A stretch of DNA of 64,000 nucleotides, from assembly GCF_026342435.1 (NCBI RefSeq), contig NZ_JAPEMT010000005.1, positions 310,001-374,000 of the forward strand, written 5' to 3'. The notes under the pieces were generated by a model that worked only from the letters and a program-made list of their open reading frames with translations, was not told where the DNA came from and did not search any database. This document shows positions 28,112-36,819 of this stretch, piece after piece; positions within the stretch are counted from its first letter, which is position 1, and the number at the start of each line of letters is the position of its first letter. This DNA comes from Streptomyces sp. NBC_00237 (GTDB lineage: Bacteria > Actinomycetota > Actinomycetes > Streptomycetales > Streptomycetaceae). Position numbers and translations under genes: made by a program.

Positions 28112-28203
28112 GTAATCGACAGTGGAAGGTGTGGCTCCGGTCACATTGGCCTGCAACTCCCAGGCGGAGCAAGCGCCTTGGCTGGAATTCGATGCACGAA
28201 AAG

Positions 28204-28241
28204 CGGCTCTCCCCCCGACTTCGCAGTCGGGGGGAGAGCCG
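28204..28241. terminator. Perfect 17-bp hairpin terminator of the large protease
   Basis: CGGCTCTCCCCCCGACT and its exact complement enclose TCGC, 16 bp after the leftward stop. Confidence 0.88.
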
Positions 28242-28257
28242 TCGGGGCGGGGTGGGG

Positions 28258-31200
28258 TCAGTTCACCTGAACCGTCACGTCGTCCACCACGAAGGAGGTC
28301 TGGAGGGACTGGTCCTCCGTGCCGTTGAACTTCAGTGCGACCGTCTGACCGGCGAACTCCGCCAGGTCGTAGGTCTTCTGCTCGTACCCCGTGTTGGCGT
28401 CCACGTTGGAGAAGGACTGGAGCGTCTTGCTGCCGACCTGGACCGTGAACTTGTCGTACACCACGTTCTCGTTCTCGTCCGTGTCGATGTGCAGGAAGAA
28501 CGAGAGCTTGTACGAGGCGCAGCCCGACGGGATCGTCAGCGTCTGGGCCGCGTTGTCGGTGCGCGTGGTGCCCCAGCCGTTCAGCCAGGCCATGTAGGTG
28601 CCGCCGTGCGGGGGCTGGCCCGCCTGGTTGGTGATGACGCCGCTGGTGGTCGTCCACCCGGTCTGGCCGCTCTCGAAGCCGCCGTTGGTGACCAGCTGGC
28701 GGGGCGTGCAGCCGGTGCCGCCGCCGACCGTGAGCGTGTAGGTGGTGCTGTGGGTGGTCGTGCCCGTACCGGTGATGTTCAGCGTGTACGTGCCGGGGGT
28801 CGTGCTCGCGCCCACCGCCACGGACAGCGTCGCGTTGCTGCCGGACTGCACGGACGTCGGGCTCACGGTGGCCGTCACACCGGACGGGGCGCCGGAGACC
28901 GACAGGGCGACCTGCTGCGGGTTGCCGCTCACCGTCTGGGTGGTGACCGTGGCGGTGGTGTTGCCGCCCGGGTTGGCGCTGCCCGCGGCCGGGTTGACGC
29001 CGATGGAGAAGTCCTGCGTCGGGGTACCGGTGCCGACCGAGGTCTTCCAGATGCCGTACGCGACACCGTCGGCGCTGCGGTCCAGGACCGTGGCGTTGAT
29101 GTTGTTCACGGTGTCGCAGGCGCTGTGGTAGCAGGAGTCGTACGCGGCGTTCGCCGTGCCGCCCCACTTCTGCGCCTGTGCGGCGGTCTTGCGGGCGCTG
29201 GCCCCGGCCGCGTAGCCGGAGGTCGGAATGCCGACCGCCTGGAAGGACGCGTCGTCACTGCGGCCCTGGCCCTCGACGTTCTCCTCGGGAGCGAGGTTGA
29301 GAGAGGTCCAGTACGCCTTCAGCGGGGCGGCGGTGGTGGAGTTGACGTTGTTGATGAAGTAACCGGCGTTGGTCGAGCCGACCATGTCGAAGTTGTAGTA
29401 GCCCTTGATGGCCGCGCGCTGCGCCGCCGTGAGCCGGTTGACGTAGAACTCGGAGCCGTTGAGGCCCTGCTCCTCGTCCGTCCACCAGGCGAAGCGCACG
29501 TGCTTGGTCATCGTCGGGTTCTTCTGGGCCAGGACGAGCGCGTTCTCCAGGAGCGTCGCGGAGCCGGAGGCGTTGTCGTTGATGCCGGGGCCCGCGGAGA
29601 CGCCGTCGAGGTGCGCGCCGAACATGGTCGTCTGGTCCTCGGGGCCGCCCGGCCAGTCGGCGATCAGGTTGTTCGAGGGGTACGTGCAGGTGGTGCAGGT
29701 CTGCTCGGTGACCTGGTAGCCCGCGGCCGTGAGCTTGCCCTTCACGTACGCCAGCGACTGGGTGTAACCGGCGCTGCCCGCCCGGCGGTTGCCGCCGTTC
29801 TGCGAGGCGATCGTGCCGAACTGGGCGAGGTGTGCGCGGACGTTGTCGACGCTGATGTTCGGCGGGTCGGTGGGCGGCACCGTGCCGCCGACGTTGAGCA
29901 CGTAGTCGACGCTGTGGGAGAGCGTGGTGCCCTGGCCCTTCACGGCGATCGTGGTCGTGCCGGGTGCGGCGTTCGCCGTGGCGGACAGCGTGAGCGTCGA
30001 GGACTGGCCGGACTGCACCGTCGCGGGGCTGAAGGTCGCGGAGACCCCGGCGGGCAGGTTGCTCGCGGTCAGCGCCACCGACTGGGCGTTGCCCGTCGTG
30101 GTGTTGGTGACGACGGTCGTGGAGACCGAAGCGCCCTGCTGGACGGTGCCCGACGCCGGGTTCAGCGCCATCGAGAAGTCGTTGTTCTGGCCGTCCGGCA
30201 CACAGGTCGGGTCACCGGGCTGGGCGGGCACGCTGATCGCGTCCCACGCGGCCTTCGTCTTGTTGAACAGGTTGCAGGTCGCGGTGTCCAGGGTCTTCGC
30301 CGAGGTCAGTGTCGCCGTGCGGTACTTCTTGTACGACATGCTGCTGGTCTTCAGCAGCATCGCCCCGTAGAAGATCTTTCCGGCGTTCTGGACGCCGACG
30401 CCGGTCAGCGTCGACTGGTTGCAGGTGCTGGAGTTCGGCTTGCCGCCACCGGGGTTGGTGCCCTCGGCGAGCAGGTAGAACCAGTGGTTCATCGGGCCCG
30501 CCGCGGCGTGCGTCTCGGTGCCGGGGATCGAGGAGCTGTAGCAGGACGGGTCGTTGTTGATGGCCGAGGGGTTGTACATGTTGCGGATCGGGCCCCGGCC
30601 CTGGAGGTTGATCATCTCGCCGACGGTGTAGTCGGGCACGTCGAACGGGGAGGGCTGGCTCATGTACGCCTCGGTCAGCGCACCGAAGATGTCACCGGTC
30701 GCCTCGCCGAGCCCGGACTCCTGGCCGCCGGTGCCACCGGGGGTGTTGGAGTCGATGGCGTGCCCGTACTCGTGGGCGACGACGTCCGCGCCCGCTATCC
30801 ACTCGTTGGCGCTGTTGCGGCCAATGGTGACGGAACTGCCGTCCCAGTACGCGTTGAGTTCGTTCAGCCCGACCTTGGCGGGGAAGGTGCGGCCCTGCCC
30901 GTTGACCCCGTTGCGGCCGAGCCACTGGGTGAGCATGTCCGACTGCTTCTGCGCCGCGAACATCAGGTCGGCGCAGCCGGTCTCCTTGGAGGTCGGATTG
31001 CCGTTGCCCCAGGAGTCGGTGGACTTGGTGAACACCTGGCCGGTGGCGTAGTCGGCACAGCTCAGGCCGGGGCGGTTGGGGTCGCGCAGGGAGTAGGTGC
31101 CGTTCGCGTTGGTGGTGTCGATGGCGACGGGGGCCGGGCCGTTCCACTTGCTGTTGGCGGTGCCCGCGACGACCTCGTCGTAACTGTCGACGACCTTACC

Positions 31201-31764
31201 CGTCCGCGCGTCCACGAAGACATGCAGCTTGCTCGGCGCCTTGGCCTGACGACCCGTCAAGGTCGTCTCCCAGGCGAGGACTTGCTTGCCGTCCTTGATC
31301 TTGACGACCAGTCGGCTGCCGCTGACCTTGTCGGTCTTGGCCTGCTGGGAGCGGGACACCGTCTCGGCGCGCTTCGCGGTGACCGAGGGCTGGATCGACA
31401 CGTCGATGCGGGTCTGCGAAGCAGACTGGAGGGAACGCACGTTCCCCTCGCCGTCGGCGAGCACGACCGCGTCGCCGCCGACCACCGGAAGGCCCCGGTA
31501 TCTTCGCTCGTACGCCACCGAGTAGAGGTCCTTCACCCAGGGCGTGACCTGGCGTCTTTCGTACGTCTGCGACGCGGCGTTGACCGCGGTGTCGAAACCG
31601 CTCTTCACGGCCGCGTCGGCTGCGGCGATCGCACGCGCCGCGGACTTGGCCTGAGGGGCGGGCGGGGGCTGCGCCGCGGCCGATGCGGAACTCGCGAGTG
31701 TGCTCACGAGTCCCGTGGTCAGCGCGAGCGCCGCCACTGCCGCCGTCCATCTGGTGGGTTGCAA
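28258..31764 (-). CDS. Secreted double metalloprotease: M4 thermolysin-like fused to M28 aminopeptidase-like
   Basis: An exported protein of 1168 residues. Order: signal peptide about 1-31, FTP/PepSY-like propeptide about 60-200, M4 catalytic domain about 205-515 with HEYGH at 331-335 and the third-ligand motif GLGEATGD, Ig-like domain 1 at 528-625, M28 domain about 635-910 with HLDGVSAGPGINDNASG near 718 and WWTDEEQGLNGSEFY, Ig-like domain 2 at 918-1015, and a C-terminal jelly-roll-like domain (VTNGGFESGQTGW) at 1018-1168. It would join an endopeptidase and an aminopeptidase in one chain. Start chosen at TTG 31764, six bases after GGAG; ATG 31854 would add 30 Arg-rich residues before the signal peptide. 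Confidence 0.9.
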   Translation of the reverse strand: MQPTRWTAAVAALALTTGLVSTLASSASAAAQPPPAPQAKSAARAIAAADAAVKSGFDTAVNAASQTYERRQVTPWVKDLYSVAYERRYRGLPVVGGDAVVLADGEGNVRSLQSASQTRIDVSIQPSVTAKRAETVSRSQQAKTDKVSGSRLVVKIKDGKQVLAWETTLTGRQAKAPSKLHVFVDARTGKVVDSYDEVVAGTANSKWNGPAPVAIDTTNANGTYSLRDPNRPGLSCADYATGQVFTKSTDSWGNGNPTSKETGCADLMFAAQKQSDMLTQWLGRNGVNGQGRTFPAKVGLNELNAYWDGSSVTIGRNSANEWIAGADVVAHEYGHAIDSNTPGGTGGQESGLGEATGDIFGALTEAYMSQPSPFDVPDYTVGEMINLQGRGPIRNMYNPSAINNDPSCYSSSIPGTETHAAAGPMNHWFYLLAEGTNPGGGKPNSSTCNQSTLTGVGVQNAGKIFYGAMLLKTSSMSYKKYRTATLTSAKTLDTATCNLFNKTKAAWDAISVPAQPGDPTCVPDGQNNDFSMALNPASGTVQQGASVSTTVVTNTTTGNAQSVALTASNLPAGVSATFSPATVQSGQSSTLTLSATANAAPGTTTIAVKGQGTTLSHSVDYVLNVGGTVPPTDPPNISVDNVRAHLAQFGTIASQNGGNRRAGSAGYTQSLAYVKGKLTAAGYQVTEQTCTTCTYPSNNLIADWPGGPEDQTTMFGAHLDGVSAGPGINDNASGSATLLENALVLAQKNPTMTKHVRFAWWTDEEQGLNGSEFYVNRLTAAQRAAIKGYYNFDMVGSTNAGYFINNVNSTTAAPLKAYWTSLNLAPEENVEGQGRSDDASFQAVGIPTSGYAAGASARKTAAQAQKWGGTANAAYDSCYHSACDTVNNINATVLDRSADGVAYGIWKTSVGTGTPTQDFSIGVNPAAGSANPGGNTTATVTTQTVSGNPQQVALSVSGAPSGVTATVSPTSVQSGSNATLSVAVGASTTPGTYTLNITGTGTTTHSTTYTLTVGGGTGCTPRQLVTNGGFESGQTGWTTTSGVITNQAGQPPHGGTYMAWLNGWGTTRTDNAAQTLTIPSGCASYKLSFFLHIDTDENENVVYDKFTVQVGSKTLQSFSNVDANTGYEQKTYDLAEFAGQTVALKFNGTEDQSLQTSFVVDDVTVQVN

Positions 31765-31928
31765 CGTCCACTCCGATCGTGGGTGGGGGAGGGGGAGAGC
31801 TGTTCGTTGCCGCACGCGCAGATGTGTGCTTCGCCTTACCCGTACGTCACACACGCTTCACACGTACGTCGCGAGTATGAGCGTGGACATGACGAGTTGG
31901 GGCATCCCGGAAGGGCATACGCCGCGTG

Positions 31929-33056
31929 TTATGGGCCCGGCCGGTGGAAGCGCACCTCCGGGTAGAGCGGCGAAGGCCCTTCGAGCAGGGCGGCGGGCCG
32001 TCCCCGCAGATGGGTGTCGGCGAACGCCGCGACGTACGCCCGGGTCAGGGCGGCCACGCGCCCGCCGTCGAGGTCCTGGAAGGGGATGCCGAGCTGCTTG
32101 CCCAGCGGGGCCACGTCGGTGAACGACAGATGGCCGACCCCCTCCACGCTCAACCAGCGCCTCCAGCCGGTGAGTTCGGGCCAGGTCGCGTCCCAGGTGG
32201 GGTCCGGGCCGCCCGGCACGTGGCTGGGTATGCCCAGCATCAGGTACGGGCGGTCCAGCGGGACGTCGTTCGGGACGTGGAAGTTGCCGTCGATGTTCAG
32301 CCCGGCCCGGATCCGGCGGTCGCGCAGCATGGCGGGAAGCGTGCTGAAGCCGCCCGCCGAGTGCCCTGCCATCGCGATGCGCCCGGCGTCGATGCGTACG
32401 CCGCACGGCAACTGGCCGTGTCCTGACAGAAGTTGATCCAGCGCGAAGGACACGTCCGCCGCCCGCCCGAGGCCCAGCCGGGGGAAGTGGCTCCGGTCCG
32501 GCACCTTGCCCGCGGTGGTGTGCCCGTCGGGAAAGGTGATCCCGTCGGCCTCGTAGTTGTGGCCGATCCCCGCGACCGCGTACCCCCGGCTCGCCAGCTC
32601 CTCGGCCACGACCGACAGGGTGGCCCGGGGCATGCCGAGACCCGGCGACAGGATCACCAGGGGCAGCCCGCCGCGCGTCCGTTCCGCCCGCGCGCCCACG
32701 GAGGCGTGCGTGCGGACGGTGCTCAGCAGCCTCGGCGGCAGGTCGAATCCGGCGGAGGCGAGATACGTCGTCGACTCGGCGGCGGTCAGGTACGCCGCCG
32801 AAGTGGCCGACGCGCTCCGCGCCGGATACCAGAGCGAGACCATCAACTCCCGCCGCTCGTCCGGGACCCACGGGTCCGCCCGGCTCTCGTCGCGCAGGTG
32901 CAGGGTGGCCAGACCGATCGGGTGCGGGCCGGTGGGGCGCGGCAGTTCCAGTGGTGCGGGGGCGGCCGATGCGGGGCTCGTACCGAAGCCCGCGCCGAGG
33001 GCGGTGAATGCCGTGGCCGTCGCTGCGGCGCTGGTCAGGAAGGTGCGTCGTCTCAT
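31929..33056 (-). CDS. Tat-exported alpha/beta hydrolase, PAF-acetylhydrolase-like
   Basis: A 375-residue hydrolase with a Tat-type leader (MRRRTFLTSAAATATAFTAL). The body carries ELMVSLWYPA, LPLVILSPGLGMPR, the nucleophile elbow AGHSAGG near residue 220 and a probable catalytic His in SVEGVGHLSFTD near 310, like the platelet-activating-factor acetylhydrolase/dienelactone hydrolase-related secreted esterases of Streptomyces. The ester or amide target is unknown. The ATG at 33056 is chosen because the twin-arginine leader starts there; an ATG 39 bases upstream would bury it. Confidence 0.86.
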   Translation of the reverse strand: MRRRTFLTSAAATATAFTALGAGFGTSPASAAPAPLELPRPTGPHPIGLATLHLRDESRADPWVPDERRELMVSLWYPARSASATSAAYLTAAESTTYLASAGFDLPPRLLSTVRTHASVGARAERTRGGLPLVILSPGLGMPRATLSVVAEELASRGYAVAGIGHNYEADGITFPDGHTTAGKVPDRSHFPRLGLGRAADVSFALDQLLSGHGQLPCGVRIDAGRIAMAGHSAGGFSTLPAMLRDRRIRAGLNIDGNFHVPNDVPLDRPYLMLGIPSHVPGGPDPTWDATWPELTGWRRWLSVEGVGHLSFTDVAPLGKQLGIPFQDLDGGRVAALTRAYVAAFADTHLRGRPAALLEGPSPLYPEVRFHRPGP

Positions 33057-33116
33057 GTGGGCAACGCTACGAAGCCCGTACAGGAAGGTCGTCAACCCGT
33101 GGTGGGATGCGGGGGG

Positions 33117-33158
33117 CCCGCCTCAACCCGTGGGACTCATCCCACGGGTTGAGGCGGG
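33117..33158. terminator. Perfect 19-bp hairpin
   Basis: CCCGCCTCAACCCGTGGGA and its exact complement enclose CTCA. It stands between two leftward genes. Confidence 0.85.
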
Positions 33159-33178
33159 AGGGGACCGTCGGAGAGGCA

Positions 33179-33211
33179 GGTGGGCCCTCCCGCCGAGGCG
33201 GCGGGCCCACC
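33179..33211 (-). terminator. Hairpin directly after the HAD gene
   Basis: GGTGGGCCC/GGGCCCACC with inner CCCGCC/GGCGGG pairing abuts the stop at 33212. Confidence 0.75.
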
Positions 33212-33940
33212 TCACCCCAGCCCCAGCCAGACGAGCGCCGCCTCCGCAGTGAAGTCGGCCTGACCGCCGGAGAAGAGCAGGTCGGCGGTGGCGAACTCAG
33301 TCGCCGGGAACTCCGTGGCCGGGAACTCAGTGGCCTGGTACTCCGTGGCCATGTACGGAATCGCCGCACACCGCATCCCCGCCGCGAACGCCGCCGTCAC
33401 GCCCGGTGCCGCGTCCTCGAACACCGCGCAGTACCCGGGTTCCGCCCGCAGCCGCGCCGCGGCGGCCAGGAAGACGTCCGGGGCGGGCTTGCCGTGCGCC
33501 ACCTCCTCCGCCGACACGATCACCGCGCCCGCCGCCTCGCCCAGGTACGCGTCGAGCCCCGTGCCCTCCAGCACCGCGACGATCGCCTCCCGCGAGGAGC
33601 CCGACGCCACCGCCATCGGCACCCCCTCGGCGTGCAGCCGCTCCACCAGCTTGCGCATCTGGGGGAACACCTCGGTGGAGGCGCGGGCGAGCTCCAGATA
33701 CAGCCGGTTGTACTCGGCCAGCAGCAGGTCGACGCCGGTGGCGATCCCGTACCGCTCCCGCAGGATCTCCAGCGTCTCGCGCGTCCCGATGCCGATGAAC
33801 CGGGCGTTCTCCTCCCAGCTGAAGTCCGGCACGCCGTGCTGTTCGAGGAGGCGACGCCCCGCCTCGTAGTAGTTGGGCTCGCTGTCCACCAGCGTGCCGT
33901 CGAGATCGAAGAGGACGAAGAGCGAGTGCGGTGTACTCAT
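33212..33940 (-). CDS. HAD-superfamily phosphatase with in-frame pentapeptide repeat
   Basis: A 242-residue HAD subfamily IA hydrolase, beta-phosphoglucomutase/GPH-like. Motif I is FDLDGTLVDSEP near residue 10, motif II VASGSS near 110, motif III the Lys of VAHGKPAPDVF near 150 and motif IV FEDAAPGV near 170. After GMRCAAIPYM comes a tandem ATEYQ, ATEFP, ATEFP, ATEFA expansion that relatives should lack. It dephosphorylates a small phospho-compound in the cytoplasm; the substrate is unknown. Confidence 0.92.
   Translation of the reverse strand: MSTPHSLFVLFDLDGTLVDSEPNYYEAGRRLLEQHGVPDFSWEENARFIGIGTRETLEILRERYGIATGVDLLLAEYNRLYLELARASTEVFPQMRKLVERLHAEGVPMAVASGSSREAIVAVLEGTGLDAYLGEAAGAVIVSAEEVAHGKPAPDVFLAAAARLRAEPGYCAVFEDAAPGVTAAFAAGMRCAAIPYMATEYQATEFPATEFPATEFATADLLFSGGQADFTAEAALVWLGLG
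33290..33349. repeat. 15-bp in-frame tandem repeat inside the HAD gene
   Basis: Four units of about GCCGGGAACTCCGTG encode the A-T-E-F/Y-P/Q pentapeptides. Units differ by one or two bases, and reading frame is preserved. Confidence 0.88.
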
Positions 33941-33962
33941 GAGACAAGGATGGCTCAGGCGA

Positions 33963-34481
33963 TCACCGGGCCCGCGCCGCCCTCCCGACCGCCTCCACCA
34001 GCGGCAGCAGCCGGTGCGGCACCCGCTCCCGCAGGGCCACCTCCGTACGCGTCCTGACCACGCCCGGCACCTGGATCAGCCGCTGGATCACGTCCTCCAG
34101 ATGACCGGCGTCCCGCGCCACCACCCGTGTCATCAGGTCCCCGCCACCCGTGATCGAGAACGCCTCCACGATCTCCGGCACCCCGGCGAGCGCGTCCCCC
34201 ACCTCGTCCAGATGCCCCTGCGTCACCTCCACGTGGACGAACGCCAGCACCGGATGCCCGAGCGCGGCAGGGGACAGGGTCGGCCCCGTGCCGGTGATCA
34301 CGCCCTCCCGCTCCAGCCGGTCCAGCCTCGCCTGGAGGGTGCCGCGTGCGATCCCCAGGATCCGGGCGTACTCGCGCACGCTCGTGCGGGGCTGCTCGAT
34401 CAGCAGACGCAGAATCCGGGTGTCCAGCTCATCCACTGACAAGTCGCACCACCATGGTCCGTTGGCCTCCTCATGGCTCAC
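33963..34481 (-). CDS. Lrp/AsnC-family transcriptional regulator
   Basis: Roughly 150-172 residues. The helix-turn-helix begins at VDELDTRILRLLIEQPRTSV, with VREYARILGIARGTLQARLDRL as the recognition region, then the RAM domain with VLAFVHVEVTQGHLDEV and EAFSITGGGDLMTRVV. Such proteins sense amino acids or other small ligands. The start is uncertain: GTG 34481 is used here, but TTG or GTG just before DELDTR would give a more family-like length, and GTG 34511 is also in frame. It is divergent from the FUSC transporter and may control it. Confidence 0.85.
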   Translation of the reverse strand: MSHEEANGPWWCDLSVDELDTRILRLLIEQPRTSVREYARILGIARGTLQARLDRLEREGVITGTGPTLSPAALGHPVLAFVHVEVTQGHLDEVGDALAGVPEIVEAFSITGGGDLMTRVVARDAGHLEDVIQRLIQVPGVVRTRTEVALRERVPHRLLPLVEAVGRAARAR

Positions 34482-34627
34482 TCGTCCGCGCCAGGACTGT
34501 ACCAACGGCACAGCTCCCGCAGCACGAGTTGAGCCACTGTCCCATCTAATGCTTTCCTCTGCCTACTGATGGCGCCGCGCAGCGCCCGGTCGGCGACGGC
34601 GCCGAGCGGACCAGCGGCGCCTTTTCC

Positions 34628-36271
34628 ATGTCCGAAACGTCGAGGCCGCGCACCCGGCCTCCGCACATGACGCAGATGACGCATACGACGCACATGGCGC
34701 ACGCGAAGCCGGACGACACACGCGACGCGCGCGACACACACGACCGAGGGGGCGGGGCTGCCGCTGTGAAGAGGATGTTCCACGCACCGGACCCGGGACT
34801 GCTGCGGCTGCGGGTCTCGACCCGTGCCGTCATCGGCATCGGCTGCGCGGTCGCCGTCGCCGAACTGTGCGGCATGTCCCTGACAGCGTCTATCGTCGGC
34901 GGTCTCGCCGCCCTGCTGGCGCTCTTCACCGTCCAGGACCCGACCGTCCCCCGCCAGGCCCTCACGACGGTCCTGCTGCCGGTCGCCGGTTTCCCGGTCC
35001 TCGCCCTGGCCACCCTCCTGCACGACCACCCGCTCCCGCGCGACCTGGCCTTCCTCGCGGTCGTCCTGGCGGGCGCGTACGCACGGCGGTGGGGGCCGCG
35101 CGGGCACGCGCTCGGCACGTTCGGCTTCATGATGTTCTTCGTCACGCAGTTCCTGCACGCCGTGCCGGGACAGCTTCCCGAGCTGTACGGATCGGTCGCG
35201 ATCGCGACCGCTGTGTCCGCCCTGGTCCGCTTCGGGCTCTGGCGCATCGAACGGCGCACGCCGCCGCCCGTCGGCCCCGCCCCGCTCACCGGCCTCGGTT
35301 TCGCCCGGCCGACCACCCGCCAGGCATTCCAGGTCACCGCCGCGTGCGCGTTCGCACTCGCGATCGGGCAAGTGCTCTCCGAGGACCGCTGGTACTGGGC
35401 GGTCGGCGCGGCCTGGTGGATCTTCGTCAACACCGCCTCGCGCGGCGAGACCCTGGTGCGCGGCTTCCGCCGGGTGCTCGGCACGGTCGTCGGCATCGCC
35501 GCCGGATTCCTCGTCGCGATCCCGCTCGACGGGGCCCCCGTACCCACGGCGGCCCTCGTCGCCGTCTGCGTCTTCGGCATCTTCTACACGGCGGGCCCCA
35601 GCTACTCCTGGATGATGTTCTTCGTCACCGTCATGGCCGGTCTGCTGTACGGGCTGCTCGGCGTGCTGCACCCCGGGCTGCTCGTCCTGCGGGTCCAGGA
35701 GACCGCCGTCGGCGCGATCGGCGCGGCCCTCGCCGTCGCGGTCGTCCTCCCCGTCACCACGCACGCCGCCACCGACGCGTGGATCCAGCGCGCCCTGCAC
35801 TCCGTGCGTGTGTGCACGGGGGAAGCCGCCCGCCGACTGGCCGGGGAGGCGCACGCCGACCCCTCCCCGCACGTCGCCGAACTGGAGCTGCTGCTCGGCC
35901 GGGTCAGGCTCTCGCTCGCCCCGCTCGTCCATCCGCTGAGCCCGGTACGCGCCCGCAAGGCGCGGGCCCGCCAGGTGCTGGCCCTGCTCGACGACTGTGC
36001 CCGTGAGGTGCGCGGTCTCGCGGGCATCGCCGCCGACGCCGAGGCGTCCCACGACGCACGCCTCACCGCCGCCTGCTGGCGGGTGGAGCGGGCCGTGGAG
36101 GCGCTCGTCGCGCCCCGGAACGCGTCCTCGGGAGCCCAGAACGCCCCTGCGGACGAGCACGCCCCCGACGTGACGGCCCTCGTGCACCTCCACGCCATCG
36201 AACGCGCCCTGGCGCAGTTGGCCGTACCGCTGGGCGGGCAGGCGCGTCCGTCTTCCGTGAGCGATTGCTGA
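34628..36271 (+). CDS. FUSC-family membrane transporter (aromatic-acid exporter type)
   Basis: Up to 547 residues. Two blocks of membrane helices (about 65-190 and 235-370) are followed by a cytoplasmic helical domain of about 170 residues, the layout of FUSC/AaeB-like transporters. Features include LALFTVQDPTVPRQALT and WAVGAAWWIFVNTASRGETL. The first 46 residues are His/Thr/Met-rich low complexity; a GTG at 34766 in the GAGGGGGCGGGG context is a plausible true start. Export of organic acids or aromatic compounds is inferred from family. Confidence 0.82.
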   Translation: MSETSRPRTRPPHMTQMTHTTHMAHAKPDDTRDARDTHDRGGGAAAVKRMFHAPDPGLLRLRVSTRAVIGIGCAVAVAELCGMSLTASIVGGLAALLALFTVQDPTVPRQALTTVLLPVAGFPVLALATLLHDHPLPRDLAFLAVVLAGAYARRWGPRGHALGTFGFMMFFVTQFLHAVPGQLPELYGSVAIATAVSALVRFGLWRIERRTPPPVGPAPLTGLGFARPTTRQAFQVTAACAFALAIGQVLSEDRWYWAVGAAWWIFVNTASRGETLVRGFRRVLGTVVGIAAGFLVAIPLDGAPVPTAALVAVCVFGIFYTAGPSYSWMMFFVTVMAGLLYGLLGVLHPGLLVLRVQETAVGAIGAALAVAVVLPVTTHAATDAWIQRALHSVRVCTGEAARRLAGEAHADPSPHVAELELLLGRVRLSLAPLVHPLSPVRARKARARQVLALLDDCAREVRGLAGIAADAEASHDARLTAACWRVERAVEALVAPRNASSGAQNAPADEHAPDVTALVHLHAIERALAQLAVPLGGQARPSSVSDC

Positions 36272-36819
36272 GGCGCGGAGGGCCCCGGGCCGGTCGACGC
36301 CCCGGCTGCCGCCTCGACGACGCCGGTACGCGGGACCGGAAGGGCTCGACCCGCCGGGCGAGGTGGCCGCCGACCGGCAGGCCGATCCGCCCGTGTCCGC
36401 GCCACCGTTGACCGTGCACCGCCTGCACGGGGCGCGGGCGGGGGACGAGGGCGGCCCGCGCCGTCCGGCATCCTCCGTTCCGGTCCCGCTGTTCCACCGC
36501 GCCCCTGCACGGGGTCGTCCTCGCCGAACCGGATAGCGCGAGCACCTCAGTCCGTCGGCGTCGGCGCGTCCGCCGGTTCCCCTCCGGACAGTCCGGGCGA
36601 GAGGTCGAGTTGAGGCAGGGGCGAACGCCCTGGGGCCTCTTCGGTGCCGAGAGGGGGCGTGCGCCGCACTGGTCACGCCTTCGCGCGCTTCCCCGCGCTC
36701 CCCGGCGGCCCGTACGTATCCGGATGATCGGCGAGCATCGGGGGTAAACCCGGCGGCATCATGCGGGAGGAACGGCCCGGCGGGGCGAGTTGGTCGACGT
36801 CGCCGGGCGTGAATCGTCG
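36272..36819. other. Gap with no convincing gene
   Basis: GC-rich stretch between the FUSC and NOS genes. Both strands carry open frames with Arg/Pro/Gly-rich translations that look like frame shadows. The only frame with a composition like a normal protein is the small leftward ORF at 36547-36669. No hairpin with a T-run is seen. Confidence 0.5.
36547..36669 (-). CDS. Possible 40-residue protein, unknown
   Basis: A GTG start is preceded by GAAGG at about eight bases. The product begins MRRTPPLGTEEAPGRSPLPQ and ends ADAPTPTD: acidic, Pro-rich and non-repetitive, which is unlike the Arg-rich shadows around it. No hydrophobic segment, cysteine or known motif is visible. Alternatives are a RiPP-like precursor, a remnant of a larger gene, or chance. 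Confidence 0.25.
   Translation of the reverse strand: MRRTPPLGTEEAPGRSPLPQLDLSPGLSGGEPADAPTPTD

Noticed and set aside
28129..31965. Rightward open frame of about 1278 codons opposite the M4-M28 protease
   Set aside because: Composition is Arg/Gly/Val-rich, with no domains or ribosome site; it mirrors the protease codons.
36673..36760. Short leftward frame ending GKRAKA just before the 40-residue ORF
   Set aside because: No ribosome site before its ATG pair, and it is part of a longer antisense shadow of nos.
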